Origin: Bacteroides sp.
GTDB taxonomy: Bacteria; Bacteroidota; Bacteroidia; Bacteroidales; Muribaculaceae
Direction of reading: 5' to 3'
DNA length: 42,235 nt
NCBI GenBank assembly: GCA_014801535.1
Contig: JAAVEA010000016.1
Coordinates: 1-42,235 of the forward strand
A program made the position numbers and the translations under genes. The stretch's first letter is position 1. The number at the start of each line of letters is the position of its first letter. This document shows, one piece after another, positions 1 to 8,239 of the stretch. Below the pieces are notes generated by a model. It ran no database searches and was not told the origin of the DNA. It was given only the letters and a program-made list of their open reading frames with translations.

Positions 1-3
1 ATG

Positions 4-80
4 TGCCTCGGATATCGCTTTGCAGATTCAGGAGCATAGCGGGCTATGTGACTGAATCCAAAAGCGATAGACGAGGTGCA
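4..80. repeat. Nested imperfect hairpin next to transposase remnant
   Basis: Four successive arm pairs fold on one axis: cctcg (6-10) with cgagg (72-76), tatcgcttt (13-21) with aaagcgata (61-69), gattcag (25-31) with ctgaatc (52-58), and catag (35-39) with ctatg (44-48) around a cggg loop. No reading frame crosses it convincingly. It lies directly 5' of a truncated transposase, so it may be the end of a mobile or palindromic repeat. The origin is an inference; the pairing is directly visible. Confidence 0.5.
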
Positions 81-122
81 GCTGCGAGACCTCAGGTAAC
101 TTTTTATACTGATAGCGGGTAA

Positions 123-284
123 ATATTCTTCCTCCCTCTTGATGGACGATGGGTCGTTGAAAGAACAATCTCATGGTTTACCGGCACACGCAGGATGATG
201 AGAAATTATGAGAAGTATCTTCACACGGCAACCCATATGGATGTTACCTGCATGCTTGCGTTCATGTTGAGATACTTCCGGTAG
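123..284 (+). pseudogene. IS5-family transposase, C-terminal remnant
   Basis: After an in-frame stop at 120-122, this frame reads about 53 codons ending in TAG at 282-284. The peptide contains GRWVVERTISWF, TRRMMRNYE and a hydrophobic C-terminus MLAFMLRYFR. This is the typical DDE C-terminal block of IS5-type transposases, where WVVERT carries the last catalytic Glu and RNYE follows. The catalytic Asp residues and the N-terminus are absent. Upstream DNA is a hairpin repeat, not transposase, so this is a broken insertion sequence and not an active gene. The family call rests on motif recognition; the subgroup is not resolved. Confidence 0.65.
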
Positions 285-617
285 GAGAAAGGATCATTTT
301 AAGAAGAAAAGAGAATAAAAAAGGGTATGCAGTGCGGAATTGCGCGTCCTCTGTCATTCTGGCCGTATCCAAAAATTAAGAGTTCCAAATTAGAAAATTA
401 CCTTTTGTCCGGCGTCTTTTTGGTTCTTTTCTTCCATCTTTTCAGTCACAGCCGAAAGGCTGCTCCTTCAAAGATGAAAGAAAATACCCTAAAAATCCGC
501 CGCCCGGGCATTAAGAAATTTTAGTGGATGGAGCCTTAGAGTCCTTGATAAGCAGTCGATATAAATTGTTTTGCTAAAGACTACTCCAATTTTACAATGA
601 ATTCAAAAAAATATTAT
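285..617. other. Intergenic stretch with a large imperfect hairpin
   Basis: About 330 bases lie between the transposase remnant and the btuB promoter. An open frame at 327-524 runs across a palindromic structure and has no recognisable protein character, so it is not called. The main content is the hairpin at 409-507. The remainder is AT-rich with no other feature seen. Confidence 0.5.
409..507. repeat. Imperfect ~100-nt palindromic repeat
   Basis: The core hairpin cagccgaaaggctg (449-462) is flanked by ttttcttccatctttt on the left and aaagatgaaagaaaat on the right, which pair with few mismatches. The outer ends ccggcg...tctttttgg and ccctaaaaatccgccgcccgg also pair partially. It resembles a non-autonomous palindromic repeat or a processed structured spacer. 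Copy number elsewhere cannot be judged from this window. Confidence 0.45.
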
Positions 618-625
618 TAACTTTG
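618..625 (+). promoter_or_regulatory. Bacteroidetes -7 box (TAACTTTG) for btuB
   Basis: TAACTTTG matches the Bacteroidetes -7 consensus TAnnTTTG. It would place transcription start near 632, exactly where the cobalamin riboswitch sequence begins. The -33 element is weak (ttta near 591). It also argues against translation starting upstream at 623. Confidence 0.5.
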
Positions 626-631
626 TTACAG

Positions 632-697
632 AAAACATATGGAACATGGGTGAAAATCCCAGACAGTCCCGCTACGGTAAAAGTCCGACCCTATGAT
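632..697 (+). promoter_or_regulatory. Cobalamin riboswitch (compact form)
   Basis: The leader contains GGGTGAAAATCCC (648-660), ACAGTCCCGCTACGGTAA (663-680) and AGTCCGACCC (682-691). These correspond to the conserved core of cobalamin riboswitches: the GGTGAAAATCC loop, the CCCGC-ac-gGTAA segment and the B12-box-like AGTCnG..CC. The element is short and lacks the extended peripheral helices of large variants. Its 3' edge is about 30 nt before the btuB ATG, consistent with translational control of the TonB receptor and lipoprotein behind it. Confidence 0.8.
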
Positions 698-724
698 TTT
701 TTTATCACTCAAATTTTCACGAGG

Positions 725-2770
725 ATGAAAAGACTACTCTTTACACTTTCCTTTTGTTCTTTAGTTTCCGGAATTGCAACCGGAACTCCGTCCGTATCCA
801 CTGTCAGCATACCCGATTCAATTGATAACAACACTCAGCAATTGCCCGATATTGAAGTGTTGTCAAAGAAGGAAAGGAGGGAGATCTCCTCTGCCACTCC
901 ATTTCATAAAATTGACTCTAAACGGATCTTGGAAACCGGAATCACTGATATATCCGATGCCATAAAAAGACTGCCTGGAGTTAATCTTCGTGATTATGGC
1001 GGGGCCGGTGGTTTAAAAACAGTTTCAGTCAGAGGTCTCGGTGCTCAACACACAGGTATCTCCTACGATGGTGTTCCCCTTTCAGATTTAAGGAGTGGCG
1101 AAATAGATCTCTCAAGATACTCCCTTAATAACATTTCATCTCTCACACTCAGTGCCGGAGACAATGATGATATTTTTACCCCGGCAAGATACATTTCATC
1201 ATCGTCCGTCCTTTCAATCAGCACCCTGAAGAATCCTGATCTCTGGGATAGAAGTTTCGAACTTGATGCAAGAATGAAAGTCGGGTCATTCGGTCTATAT
1301 AATCCTTTTATTAAGGCCGGTTATTCAAATGGATCCAACTGGTCTGTTTCAGTATTGGGAGAGTTTTTTCATGCAAAGAATAACTATCCTTTTACCCTCT
1401 TTAATGGTGACTATACCTCTAAGGAGCGCCGCTCTAACTCACAGATGAATTCCGTACACACAGAGGCCAATCTCCATTTTTCCCCCAACGCGACCTCCTC
1501 GCTTACCGCGAAATTATATTATTATGATAATTCACGTCAATTGCCGGGACCTGTGATCTACTATGCGCCCAGCTCTAACGAGCATCTCCATGACCGAAAT
1601 TTCTTCGCGCAGGCACGATATAAAGCTAAACTTTCATCCATATTCTCCATAATGGGGTTGGGAAAGTTTAATTGGGCGGCTTCAAGGTATCAGGATGTTG
1701 ATGGCATTTATCCCGACGGAAAACTTGACCAGAATTATATCCAGCGTGAAGGATACGCCTCGGCAGCCCTTCTTTGCACCCCTTTTGCCGGGTGGGCGTT
1801 CGATTATTCTGCCGATTGGATTTATAATAATCTCTCCTCCAATCTTCCCACAGACCGGCATCCATACAGGAACTCGGTTTTGCAATCCTTATCAGCGAAA
1901 TACACATCAGACCGGTTCTCCGCCACCGCCAAACTCCTTTACTCATTATTTATGGATCGTGCCGAAGGTTATATTATGAACAACCAGACAGTGGATGCCC
2001 TGAATAATAATGCTAACCGGCTATCCCCGTCTGTGGCAGTTTCCTTCCGACCTGTGAATTCAGTCCCTTTCTATCTCAGAGCCTCATATAAGAATATTTT
2101 TAGAATGCCGACATTCAACGAACTCTATTTCGATAATTACGGCACAATATCATTGAAGCCCGAGATAACTAATCAATGGAACATCGGCACCACACTCTCA
2201 CTCCCATCCTGGAATTTTATTAATGAACTTTCCCTAATAGCTGATGTATATATAAATAAGGTGCAAGACAAGATTGTGGCTGTCCCCTACAACCTCTTCA
2301 AATGGACAATGACCAACTTAGGGAAAGCACGCATCTATGGGTTGGATCTGACTATAAACGGAGATTTTACCATCACTACCGGGCAGTCAATCCTCGTGGA
2401 TGCTTCATATTCCTATCAGCGAGCACAGCCTCGCACTTCTCCCGACATGGTTGATTGGATGAAGCAGATTGCTTACACACCACTCAACTCCGGATCAGCC
2501 TCTTTATCATGGCTTAATCCCTGGGTATCGGTCGCTTTACACGGCACAGCCTCTTCAGCCCGCTACACCACCAATGCCAATCTTCCTTCCACAAGAATCC
2601 CGGGATACGCTGATTTTGGAGTGTCGCTTTTCCGCTCATTCCCTCTCTCTACCGGATCAATCGAGTTGCGCGGAGATATCATGAATATCTTCAATAAGCA
2701 ATATCAGATTGTGACTCGTTATCCGATGCCGGGCAGAAGCTGGGCTTTCTCCATAAGATATAATCTTTAA
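725..2770 (+). CDS. btuB: TonB-dependent outer-membrane cobalamin receptor (BtuB-like)
   Basis: Encodes about 681 residues: signal peptide (MKRLLFTLSFCSLVSG), a TonB-box-like segment (PDIEVLSKK), a plug domain (ISDAIKRLPGVNLRDYGG, VSVRGLG, ISYDGVPLSD) and a long beta-barrel ending in an aromatic strand (FSIRYNL). It imports a large ligand across the outer membrane using TonB energy. The upstream cobalamin riboswitch and the downstream BtuG-like lipoprotein identify the ligand as a corrinoid. The ATG at 725 is chosen because an upstream in-frame start at 623 lies inside the promoter and riboswitch. The length is normal for a BtuB-class receptor. The specific corrinoid preference cannot be read from sequence. 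Confidence 0.88.
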   Translation: MKRLLFTLSFCSLVSGIATGTPSVSTVSIPDSIDNNTQQLPDIEVLSKKERREISSATPFHKIDSKRILETGITDISDAIKRLPGVNLRDYGGAGGLKTVSVRGLGAQHTGISYDGVPLSDLRSGEIDLSRYSLNNISSLTLSAGDNDDIFTPARYISSSSVLSISTLKNPDLWDRSFELDARMKVGSFGLYNPFIKAGYSNGSNWSVSVLGEFFHAKNNYPFTLFNGDYTSKERRSNSQMNSVHTEANLHFSPNATSSLTAKLYYYDNSRQLPGPVIYYAPSSNEHLHDRNFFAQARYKAKLSSIFSIMGLGKFNWAASRYQDVDGIYPDGKLDQNYIQREGYASAALLCTPFAGWAFDYSADWIYNNLSSNLPTDRHPYRNSVLQSLSAKYTSDRFSATAKLLYSLFMDRAEGYIMNNQTVDALNNNANRLSPSVAVSFRPVNSVPFYLRASYKNIFRMPTFNELYFDNYGTISLKPEITNQWNIGTTLSLPSWNFINELSLIADVYINKVQDKIVAVPYNLFKWTMTNLGKARIYGLDLTINGDFTITTGQSILVDASYSYQRAQPRTSPDMVDWMKQIAYTPLNSGSASLSWLNPWVSVALHGTASSARYTTNANLPSTRIPGYADFGVSLFRSFPLSTGSIELRGDIMNIFNKQYQIVTRYPMPGRSWAFSIRYNL

Positions 2771-2794
2771 TCACTCTAAATATTTTACATTTTT

Positions 2795-3928
2795 ATGAAA
2801 AAAACCTTTTATTCGAAAGGCTTTTTAGCCAATGCGCTCACTCTTCTCCTCTCTGTGGCGCTGCTCCCTTCATGTTCCGACAATGACGAGCCGGATAATG
2901 GCGGCAAGAATCCCGATCCGGTGGCTGTAAGCTATGGAGCATACGTGCTTAATCAGGGACAAGATTATGCCCAAGTTGAGGGTTCACTCACTTATATCAA
3001 TCCTGCCGATAATTTCTCTGTAAAGAACAATGTCTTTACCAATGTCAACAAACGTAGTTTGGGCACCACACCGCAATGCGGCGTAAGATATGGCAGCAAG
3101 GTATATCTCGGCATATGCGATTCAAGCACAATCGAAATTATCGATGCTACATCCTTCAAGTCGCTGAAGCAGATCAAACTCGATGCTGCCACCACCGGCA
3201 CATCTCCGCGTGGCATGGCTATAGACAATGGGAAAGTGTATGTCACCATGTTCGATGGTTATGTTGCCCGCCTCGACACAGCTTCTCTTGAGATTGACGG
3301 CAGAGTGCAGGTGGGACCGAATCCAGAGACTCCGGCTATATTTAATGGCAAATTATTCGTACCCAATTCTGACGGTCTTAACCATGCAGTAGGATATGGA
3401 GAAACCGCTTCCATAATCAATCTCGCCACATTCACTGTTGAGTCTACTGTTAAAGTTCCTTTGAATCCAAACAAATTCCTCGCTACAGACCATAATTTAT
3501 ATCTCCTCACCAAGGGAAACTATTTCGATATCGAAGGCGCTATCTATGAGATTGATCCCTCGATTGCCGATATGCAGAAAGAAGATAAGGGAGATGGTTA
3601 TAAATTAATTGCCGAGGCCACATCTTTTGCTGCCTTCGGGGATGAGTTAATATACCTCAACACCCCCTACACCAACTCCACTCTCAGATACTATGCAAAA
3701 TATGACATCAACAGCGGAAAGATCACAACATGGAATGCTCCTGAAGTGATTTATCCTAATGAACTCAATGTCGATCCATTATCAGGCGATATCTATGTAG
3801 CATCATACTATATGAATGGTCAGTATCCAAGTTACATCCTCCCCGGCTTCGTAGCCATCTACGATAAGAGCTTTACATTCAAGAAGAAATGCGAGGTCGG
3901 TTCGGGGCCATCCTGCATATTCTTCTAA
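2795..3928 (+). CDS. btuG: Surface cobalamin-binding lipoprotein (BtuG-like, DUF5074/YncE propeller)
   Basis: 377 residues with a lipoprotein signal: hydrophobic stretch then LLPSC, with Cys27 as the lipidation site, followed by acidic SDNDEPDN typical of surface export in Bacteroidetes. The rest has the repeating blades of a YncE-like seven-bladed beta-propeller, for example SPRGMAIDNGKVYVT, YPNELNVDPLSGDIYVA and a closing VGSGPSCIFF. In Bacteroides, BtuG proteins cap BtuB and bind cobalamin very tightly. It starts 24 nt after btuB and shares its riboswitch-controlled transcript. The call combines the fold pattern with this context. Confidence 0.82.
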   Translation: MKKTFYSKGFLANALTLLLSVALLPSCSDNDEPDNGGKNPDPVAVSYGAYVLNQGQDYAQVEGSLTYINPADNFSVKNNVFTNVNKRSLGTTPQCGVRYGSKVYLGICDSSTIEIIDATSFKSLKQIKLDAATTGTSPRGMAIDNGKVYVTMFDGYVARLDTASLEIDGRVQVGPNPETPAIFNGKLFVPNSDGLNHAVGYGETASIINLATFTVESTVKVPLNPNKFLATDHNLYLLTKGNYFDIEGAIYEIDPSIADMQKEDKGDGYKLIAEATSFAAFGDELIYLNTPYTNSTLRYYAKYDINSGKITTWNAPEVIYPNELNVDPLSGDIYVASYYMNGQYPSYILPGFVAIYDKSFTFKKKCEVGSGPSCIFF

Positions 3929-3941
3929 ATAATATATGTAT

Positions 3942-3993
3942 AAAGGCTAAAAGAGCCGGGATTCCATTCTGAATCCCGGCTCTTTTAGCCTTT
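3942..3993. terminator. Bidirectional intrinsic terminator
   Basis: A perfect 23-bp stem (3942-3964 with 3971-3993) closes a cattct loop. The outer A/T runs give U-rich ends in both directions. It sits between btuG (plus) and aguB (minus), which converge here, so it can stop both transcripts. Confidence 0.9.
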
Positions 3994-4003
3994 GTACATA
4001 CGC

Positions 4004-4891
4004 TTAATCCAAGAATCGTTTTGTAAGATCACCGTAGAAATCAATTCTTCTGTCGCGGAAGAAAGGCCACCATTGACGCACATTCTCCGTTCGCGTTCTA
4101 TCGATTTCCACTATCGCCTCCTGGGGGACATTCTCGGGTGCCATAAACAGAATCTCTCCCTGCGGACCTGCAACAAAACTGCTCCCCCAGAAATCTATCC
4201 CCGATGTCTGACCCGAAGGATCTTCCTCAAATCCGCATCTGTTCACGCTGACCACAGGCAGACCGTTTGCAACCGCGTGACCTCGCTGTATGGTGATCCA
4301 GGCTTCTCTCTGACGCGCTTTTTCATCATCGTCATCATCAGGATTCCAACCTATGGCCGTGGGATATACGAGAAGTTCCGCACCACGCATAGCCATCAGA
4401 CGCGCTGCTTCCGGATACCACTGATCCCAACATACAAGCACACCTATCTTTCCTAAGGAAGTCTCGACGGGCTCAAATCCGAGATCGCCGGGGGTAAAAT
4501 AAAATTTCTCATAGAAACCGGGGTCATCAGGAATATGCATCTTTCTATATTTTCCCGCGATACTCCCGTCTTTATCAAAAACTACCGCCGTATTGTGATA
4601 TAATCCCGGTGCCCGGCGCTCAAATGTGCTTGTGACAATAACAACATTGTTTGAGGATGCAGCTCCCCCATAGAATTCCGTATAATCACCGGGTAGTTCC
4701 TGAGCATAATTGAAGTTTTCCACATCCTCTGTCTGACAGAAATAGAGCGAATCATGCAGTTCGGACAATATGATGAGTTCCGCCCCCTCGGCAGCGAGAT
4801 TCTCAATCGCTGTCAGATTTCGGGCTCTGTTGAAGTCCACATCCTCATTAAAAGAATGCTGAACTATTCCTACTTTAATATTTCTTGACAT
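4004..4891 (-). CDS. aguB: N-carbamoylputrescine amidase
   Basis: 295 residues of the carbon-nitrogen hydrolase (nitrilase) superfamily. The catalytic triad is visible: Glu44 in ILSEL, Lys117 in GKYRKMHIPD and Cys154 in VLVCWDQWYPE. IPDDPGFYEKFYF is typical of the AguB subgroup. It hydrolyses N-carbamoylputrescine to putrescine, CO2 and ammonia in the cytoplasm. The product of the neighbouring agmatine deiminase is its substrate, which supports the subgroup call. A MITE-like element lies directly upstream, between this gene and aguA. Confidence 0.92.
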   Translation of the reverse strand: MSRNIKVGIVQHSFNEDVDFNRARNLTAIENLAAEGAELIILSELHDSLYFCQTEDVENFNYAQELPGDYTEFYGGAASSNNVVIVTSTFERRAPGLYHNTAVVFDKDGSIAGKYRKMHIPDDPGFYEKFYFTPGDLGFEPVETSLGKIGVLVCWDQWYPEAARLMAMRGAELLVYPTAIGWNPDDDDDEKARQREAWITIQRGHAVANGLPVVSVNRCGFEEDPSGQTSGIDFWGSSFVAGPQGEILFMAPENVPQEAIVEIDRTRTENVRQWWPFFRDRRIDFYGDLTKRFLD

Positions 4892-4906
4892 TTTAAATTC
4901 TTTTAA

Positions 4907-5100
4907 GAGTGTGTTTACTTTTAAATGATTTTAGCACAAAGAGAGATTTTGGAGTGATTTTCCAAAATTGAAGAAGGAGCAATGCGGGCATTGCGACTGA
5001 TGAAACTTTGAAAAAGCACCCGAAAGATCCTTTGTGATGAAATCAAAAATTATAATACTCACTCTTCATTTATTAATTTGGTTTAAACGTAAACACACTC
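4907..5100. mobile_element. MITE-like element with 12-bp terminal inverted repeats
   Basis: The left end gagtgtgtttac (4907-4918) is the exact reverse complement of the right end gtaaacacactc (5089-5100); the match extends to 19 bp with one mismatch. The element is flanked by TAA at 4904-4906 and 5101-5103, which reads as a 3-bp target duplication. Internally there are subterminal inverted repeats around cacaaag/ctttgtg and small hairpins, but no credible gene. A TNA duplication is typical of the IS1031 group of the IS5 family; assignment to that family is an inference. It separates aguA from aguB. Confidence 0.75.
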
Positions 5101-5129
5101 TAAGAGTGTATTATTCTTCCTAAAACGGT

Positions 5130-6176
5130 TTAATCGAAAATGGCTTCATTAAAGAACCCCTTTGGAATCTGCATTGTGGCGCAATGCAGGGATCCATGCT
5201 GTTTTATCAGCGTCGTGCAATCCACACCCACCACTTCATGGTCAGGGAAAGCAATCTTTACCATACGGCATGCAAGGTCATCGTTTACCGCCTGTCCGTA
5301 TGTCGGCATGAAAATATGAGTTGGAGTCACAAGATAATTGGCATACGTTGCCGGTAGCCTCATTCCGTCTTCATCATAAACAGGATCAGGAAACGGTAGC
5401 TCTATCAGATTATACGCTTCACCTTCCGGAGTGCGGAAGAGGGTGAGCTGCGCTCTCATTTTAAGCAGATCCTCGAAATGCTCATCATCCACATTTCTGC
5501 AACCGGTAAAAAGAATGGAGTTCTGAGGAGCAATCCGACATAAGGTGTCGATGTGCGAATCCGTATCGTCACCGGCAAGATGCCCGTAATCAAGCCATAA
5601 CACATGATCCGCACCAAGTCTCGATGCCAAAATTTCATTAATCTCAGCCTTGCTTTTCCCCCCGTTTCTGTTCGGCGACTGAAGACATTCGGATGTAGTC
5701 ATTATCGTGCCCTCACCATCACTCTCGATCGAGCCGCCTTCAAGAATAAAGTCGCGTTCGTTTCTATAGACATCCGGCAGGATCACAAATTTTTCTTTAA
5801 GATGGAGATTCACAAGATTATCCCGATCTGATGCAAATTTGAGCCCCCAGCCATTAAAACCGAAATCAAGAGCACGCAGCCGATCGCCTCTCTCAACCGA
5901 AATAGGCCCGTAGTCACGAGTCCACGTGTCGTTATATTCCGCGTCTATAAAGGTTATTTTTTTGAAATCCATACCCCGGAGAGTCTCCCTCCCATATTCC
6001 TGACTCGGAGTTAACACAACACAATGCATTCCTGACTCAGTCAATGCCGAGATAAGTCGGCGATACTGTTCCTGAGCCTCCTCAAGTATGTAATTCCAAT
6101 CTGTATGCGCAGCCGGAAGAGCAAGCAGAACGCACTCACAATTCTCCCACTCCGCAATCATTCTTATATCTTTCAT
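5130..6176 (-). CDS. aguA: Agmatine deiminase
   Basis: About 348 residues of the peptidyl-arginine/agmatine deiminase family. Motifs in order: NDTWTRDYGPI, FILEGGSIESDGEGTI, GHLAGDDTDSHIDTL and the C-terminal HGSLHCATMQIP, whose Cys332 is the expected nucleophile. It converts agmatine to N-carbamoylputrescine and ammonia. The ATG at 6174-6176 is chosen because the frame further upstream only offers a TTG. Together with aguB, and with speA at the far end of the window, it completes arginine-to-putrescine conversion. Confidence 0.92.
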   Translation of the reverse strand: MKDIRMIAEWENCECVLLALPAAHTDWNYILEEAQEQYRRLISALTESGMHCVVLTPSQEYGRETLRGMDFKKITFIDAEYNDTWTRDYGPISVERGDRLRALDFGFNGWGLKFASDRDNLVNLHLKEKFVILPDVYRNERDFILEGGSIESDGEGTIMTTSECLQSPNRNGGKSKAEINEILASRLGADHVLWLDYGHLAGDDTDSHIDTLCRIAPQNSILFTGCRNVDDEHFEDLLKMRAQLTLFRTPEGEAYNLIELPFPDPVYDEDGMRLPATYANYLVTPTHIFMPTYGQAVNDDLACRMVKIAFPDHEVVGVDCTTLIKQHGSLHCATMQIPKGFFNEAIFD

Positions 6177-6299
6177 TATCGTGAGCAAATTTAATTCTAA
6201 AAATAATAATAATAGTCTAAATAACCAAACATTTTTTTAACTCCGGCGGTAATTAAGATCTTTATTCCTTCTTCCACCCTTTATTTTATAAAAATCAAC

Positions 6300-6307
6300 T
6301 ATCTTTG
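6300..6307 (+). promoter_or_regulatory. Bacteroidetes -7 box (TATCTTTG)
   Basis: TATCTTTG matches TAnnTTTG about 47 bp before the ATG of the DUF1599 gene, with a T-rich possible -33 region (tttattttata) upstream. Only the -7 box is convincing. Confidence 0.5.
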
Positions 6308-6354
6308 TAAAATATTATAAAAGTGTCAATCTGCACAAACAACAATCTTATCAT

Positions 6355-6900
6355 ATGGAGAAGAAACACGACACGGCTGCTGAATTTGCTGAAGCAAAAG
6401 GGATCTGCCGTAACATATTTGAAAAAAAACTCAAAGATTACGGCACATCATGGCGTATAATGCGTCCGTCGAGCTTAACCGATCAAATATATATCAAAGC
6501 ACGGCGGGTGCGTTCGCTTGAGGAAAAAGGATTGGAAAATGCATCGGTAGATGAAGGGATTGAACCAGAGTTTATCGGCATAGTAAATTATTGCGTCATT
6601 GCTCTTATCCAACTTCATCTTGGGCCAGGCGAGACTTTGTCAATAGAAAAAGCACTTGAACTTTACGACAAGCAGCTTAACGAGGCCACCAAGCTTATGA
6701 CCGATAAGAATCACGATTATGATGAAGCCTGGCGGTTTATGAGAGTAAGCAGTTTCACCGACATCATTCTTCAGAAACTCCTGCGGACAAAAGAAATAGA
6801 AGATCATAACGGCAAGACCCTGATAAGTGAGGGAATCGATGCCAACTATATGGATATGATAAATTATGCACTCTTTGCTATCATCAAACTCCGGGGCTAA
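6355..6900 (+). CDS. DUF1599 domain-containing protein
   Basis: 181 residues built from two similar halves: KKLKDYGTSWRIMRPSSLTDQIYIKARRV near residues 23-51 and NHDYDEAWRFMRVSSFTDIILQKLLR in the second half. Each half carries a (D/H)YG/D..WR.MR..S.TD signature followed by an EGI...Y..I.NY segment. This is the duplicated DUF1599 fold seen across Bacteroidetes, related to all-alpha nucleotide-metabolism proteins; the biochemical role is not established. Its 3' end overlaps the next gene by 35 nt, so the two are probably translationally coupled. Confidence 0.85.
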   Translation: MEKKHDTAAEFAEAKGICRNIFEKKLKDYGTSWRIMRPSSLTDQIYIKARRVRSLEEKGLENASVDEGIEPEFIGIVNYCVIALIQLHLGPGETLSIEKALELYDKQLNEATKLMTDKNHDYDEAWRFMRVSSFTDIILQKLLRTKEIEDHNGKTLISEGIDANYMDMINYALFAIIKLRG

Positions 6901-8239
6901 ACGTGTTCTCGGTCTCTCACCCGATGCTCTTTTAGTGAGAACTATAACGTGGATTATTCGGGAGCTTACTGGTGCAGTATTCATTTTCTCAGGATTCACC
7001 AAAGCCGTAGACCCATGGGGAACACTATATAAAATTCAAGACTATCTGGCGGTGATGGGGCTTGAGATATGGCCCAGCCTTGTGAAAGTGGGTGCTTTCT
7101 CGCTCTGTGCGGTGGAGTTTATTGTTGGGGTGATGCTCTGTTTCGGATCGTTCCGACGCACTGCCGCATGGGGGGCGACCGCTATAATGTGCTTCATGCT
7201 TCCGCTGTCGCTATGGATAGCACTCTATAATCCGGTGCCAGATTGCGGATGCTTCGGCGATGCACTTATTATATCGAACTGGGCGACTTTCTGGAAGAAT
7301 GTAGTCCTAATGTTGGCCGTGCTCTGGCTCTCGTTTTTCAATCGTTGCGCAGGGTGGCTGATTAATCCGGCTATTCAATGGATCGGTCTGATTGTCACCT
7401 CTTTCTTCTGTGTAGCAATTGAAGCGGCAGGATATTTCTATCAGCCTTTGATCGATTTCAGGCCCTATCCGGTGGGATCACGTCTAACTGAAGAGTCGGC
7501 CGATGAAGAACCGGAATATAAATTCATTTACGAACGAAACGGCGTAAAAAAGGAATTTTCAGAGTCAGACGAATTGCCCGATGAATCCGACGGATGGGTA
7601 TTCGTGAATCGTATGCCTGTTTCCGACCCCGGAATTGAATCAAGAGTCTCAACGCGCAATGAGAAAAGTCTCAGATTATGGGATTTTGAAGCGGAGGAAG
7701 ATGTTACGGAAGATGTGCTTGACCCCACAGGAGATAGAATAATTCTCGTAATGCCTGAATTAGAGAAAGTGTCTATAGCTATGACATGGAAAATCAATTC
7801 TCTCCATGATTGGGCCGCTACACACGACATAGATATGATCGGTGCGGTGGCTGCAACACGCGAGGACATTGCCACATGGGAAGATCTTTCAATGCCTGAA
7901 TATCCTATATATACATCGGAAGACACCGTGCTGAAAGAATTGGCAAGAGGGAATCCCGCCGTAGTGTTTGTCCACGATGGAGTGATCAGATGGAAAAGCA
8001 CATTGAGGGCAATAAATACAGATGATTTTATGTCACCCGAGACAGCTTCAAACCCAATGGCTTTTTCTCACAACGATAAAGCCATTCTGATCAACACCTC
8101 GGCTCTTTATGTGTCGATAATGGCTTGTCTGGTCACATTCTCGTTCCTTTTCCGAATGAAGTTCACACCCCGGGGTATCACTCGTGATGATAAGGTTCTC
8201 CCCGAAGAATCGTCATCGCACGATACACCTGTTCGGTGA
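6866..8239 (+). CDS. BT_3928-type membrane protein with MauE/DoxX-like N-terminus
   Basis: 457 residues. The N-terminal half has several membrane helices of the DoxX/MauE type, including FSGFTKAVDPWGTLYKIQDY and PDCGCFGD with Cys127 and Cys129, the CxC signature of MauE-like proteins involved in thiol redox. A soluble region follows (about 200-400) whose last part (RIILVMPEL, NPAVVFVHDGVIRWK) resembles a thioredoxin-like fold. A final helix lies near residues 403-425. It overlaps the DUF1599 gene at the 5' end and rlmH at the 3' end by 62 nt, convergently. An envelope redox role is an inference. Confidence 0.8.
   Translation: MHSLLSSNSGAKRVLGLSPDALLVRTITWIIRELTGAVFIFSGFTKAVDPWGTLYKIQDYLAVMGLEIWPSLVKVGAFSLCAVEFIVGVMLCFGSFRRTAAWGATAIMCFMLPLSLWIALYNPVPDCGCFGDALIISNWATFWKNVVLMLAVLWLSFFNRCAGWLINPAIQWIGLIVTSFFCVAIEAAGYFYQPLIDFRPYPVGSRLTEESADEEPEYKFIYERNGVKKEFSESDELPDESDGWVFVNRMPVSDPGIESRVSTRNEKSLRLWDFEAEEDVTEDVLDPTGDRIILVMPELEKVSIAMTWKINSLHDWAATHDIDMIGAVAATREDIATWEDLSMPEYPIYTSEDTVLKELARGNPAVVFVHDGVIRWKSTLRAINTDDFMSPETASNPMAFSHNDKAILINTSALYVSIMACLVTFSFLFRMKFTPRGITRDDKVLPEESSSHDTPVR

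Noticed and set aside
327..524. 65-codon open frame near the window start
   Set aside because: It runs through a large imperfect palindrome, shows no family signature, and looks like translated repeat DNA.
623..724. Upstream start of btuB giving a 715-residue protein
   Set aside because: The extra part is the -7 box and riboswitch, and the signal peptide begins at the ATG at 725.
1695..1979. 94-codon frame inside btuB
   Set aside because: It is a shifted-frame shadow of the receptor gene with Pro/Thr-rich, non-protein-like composition.
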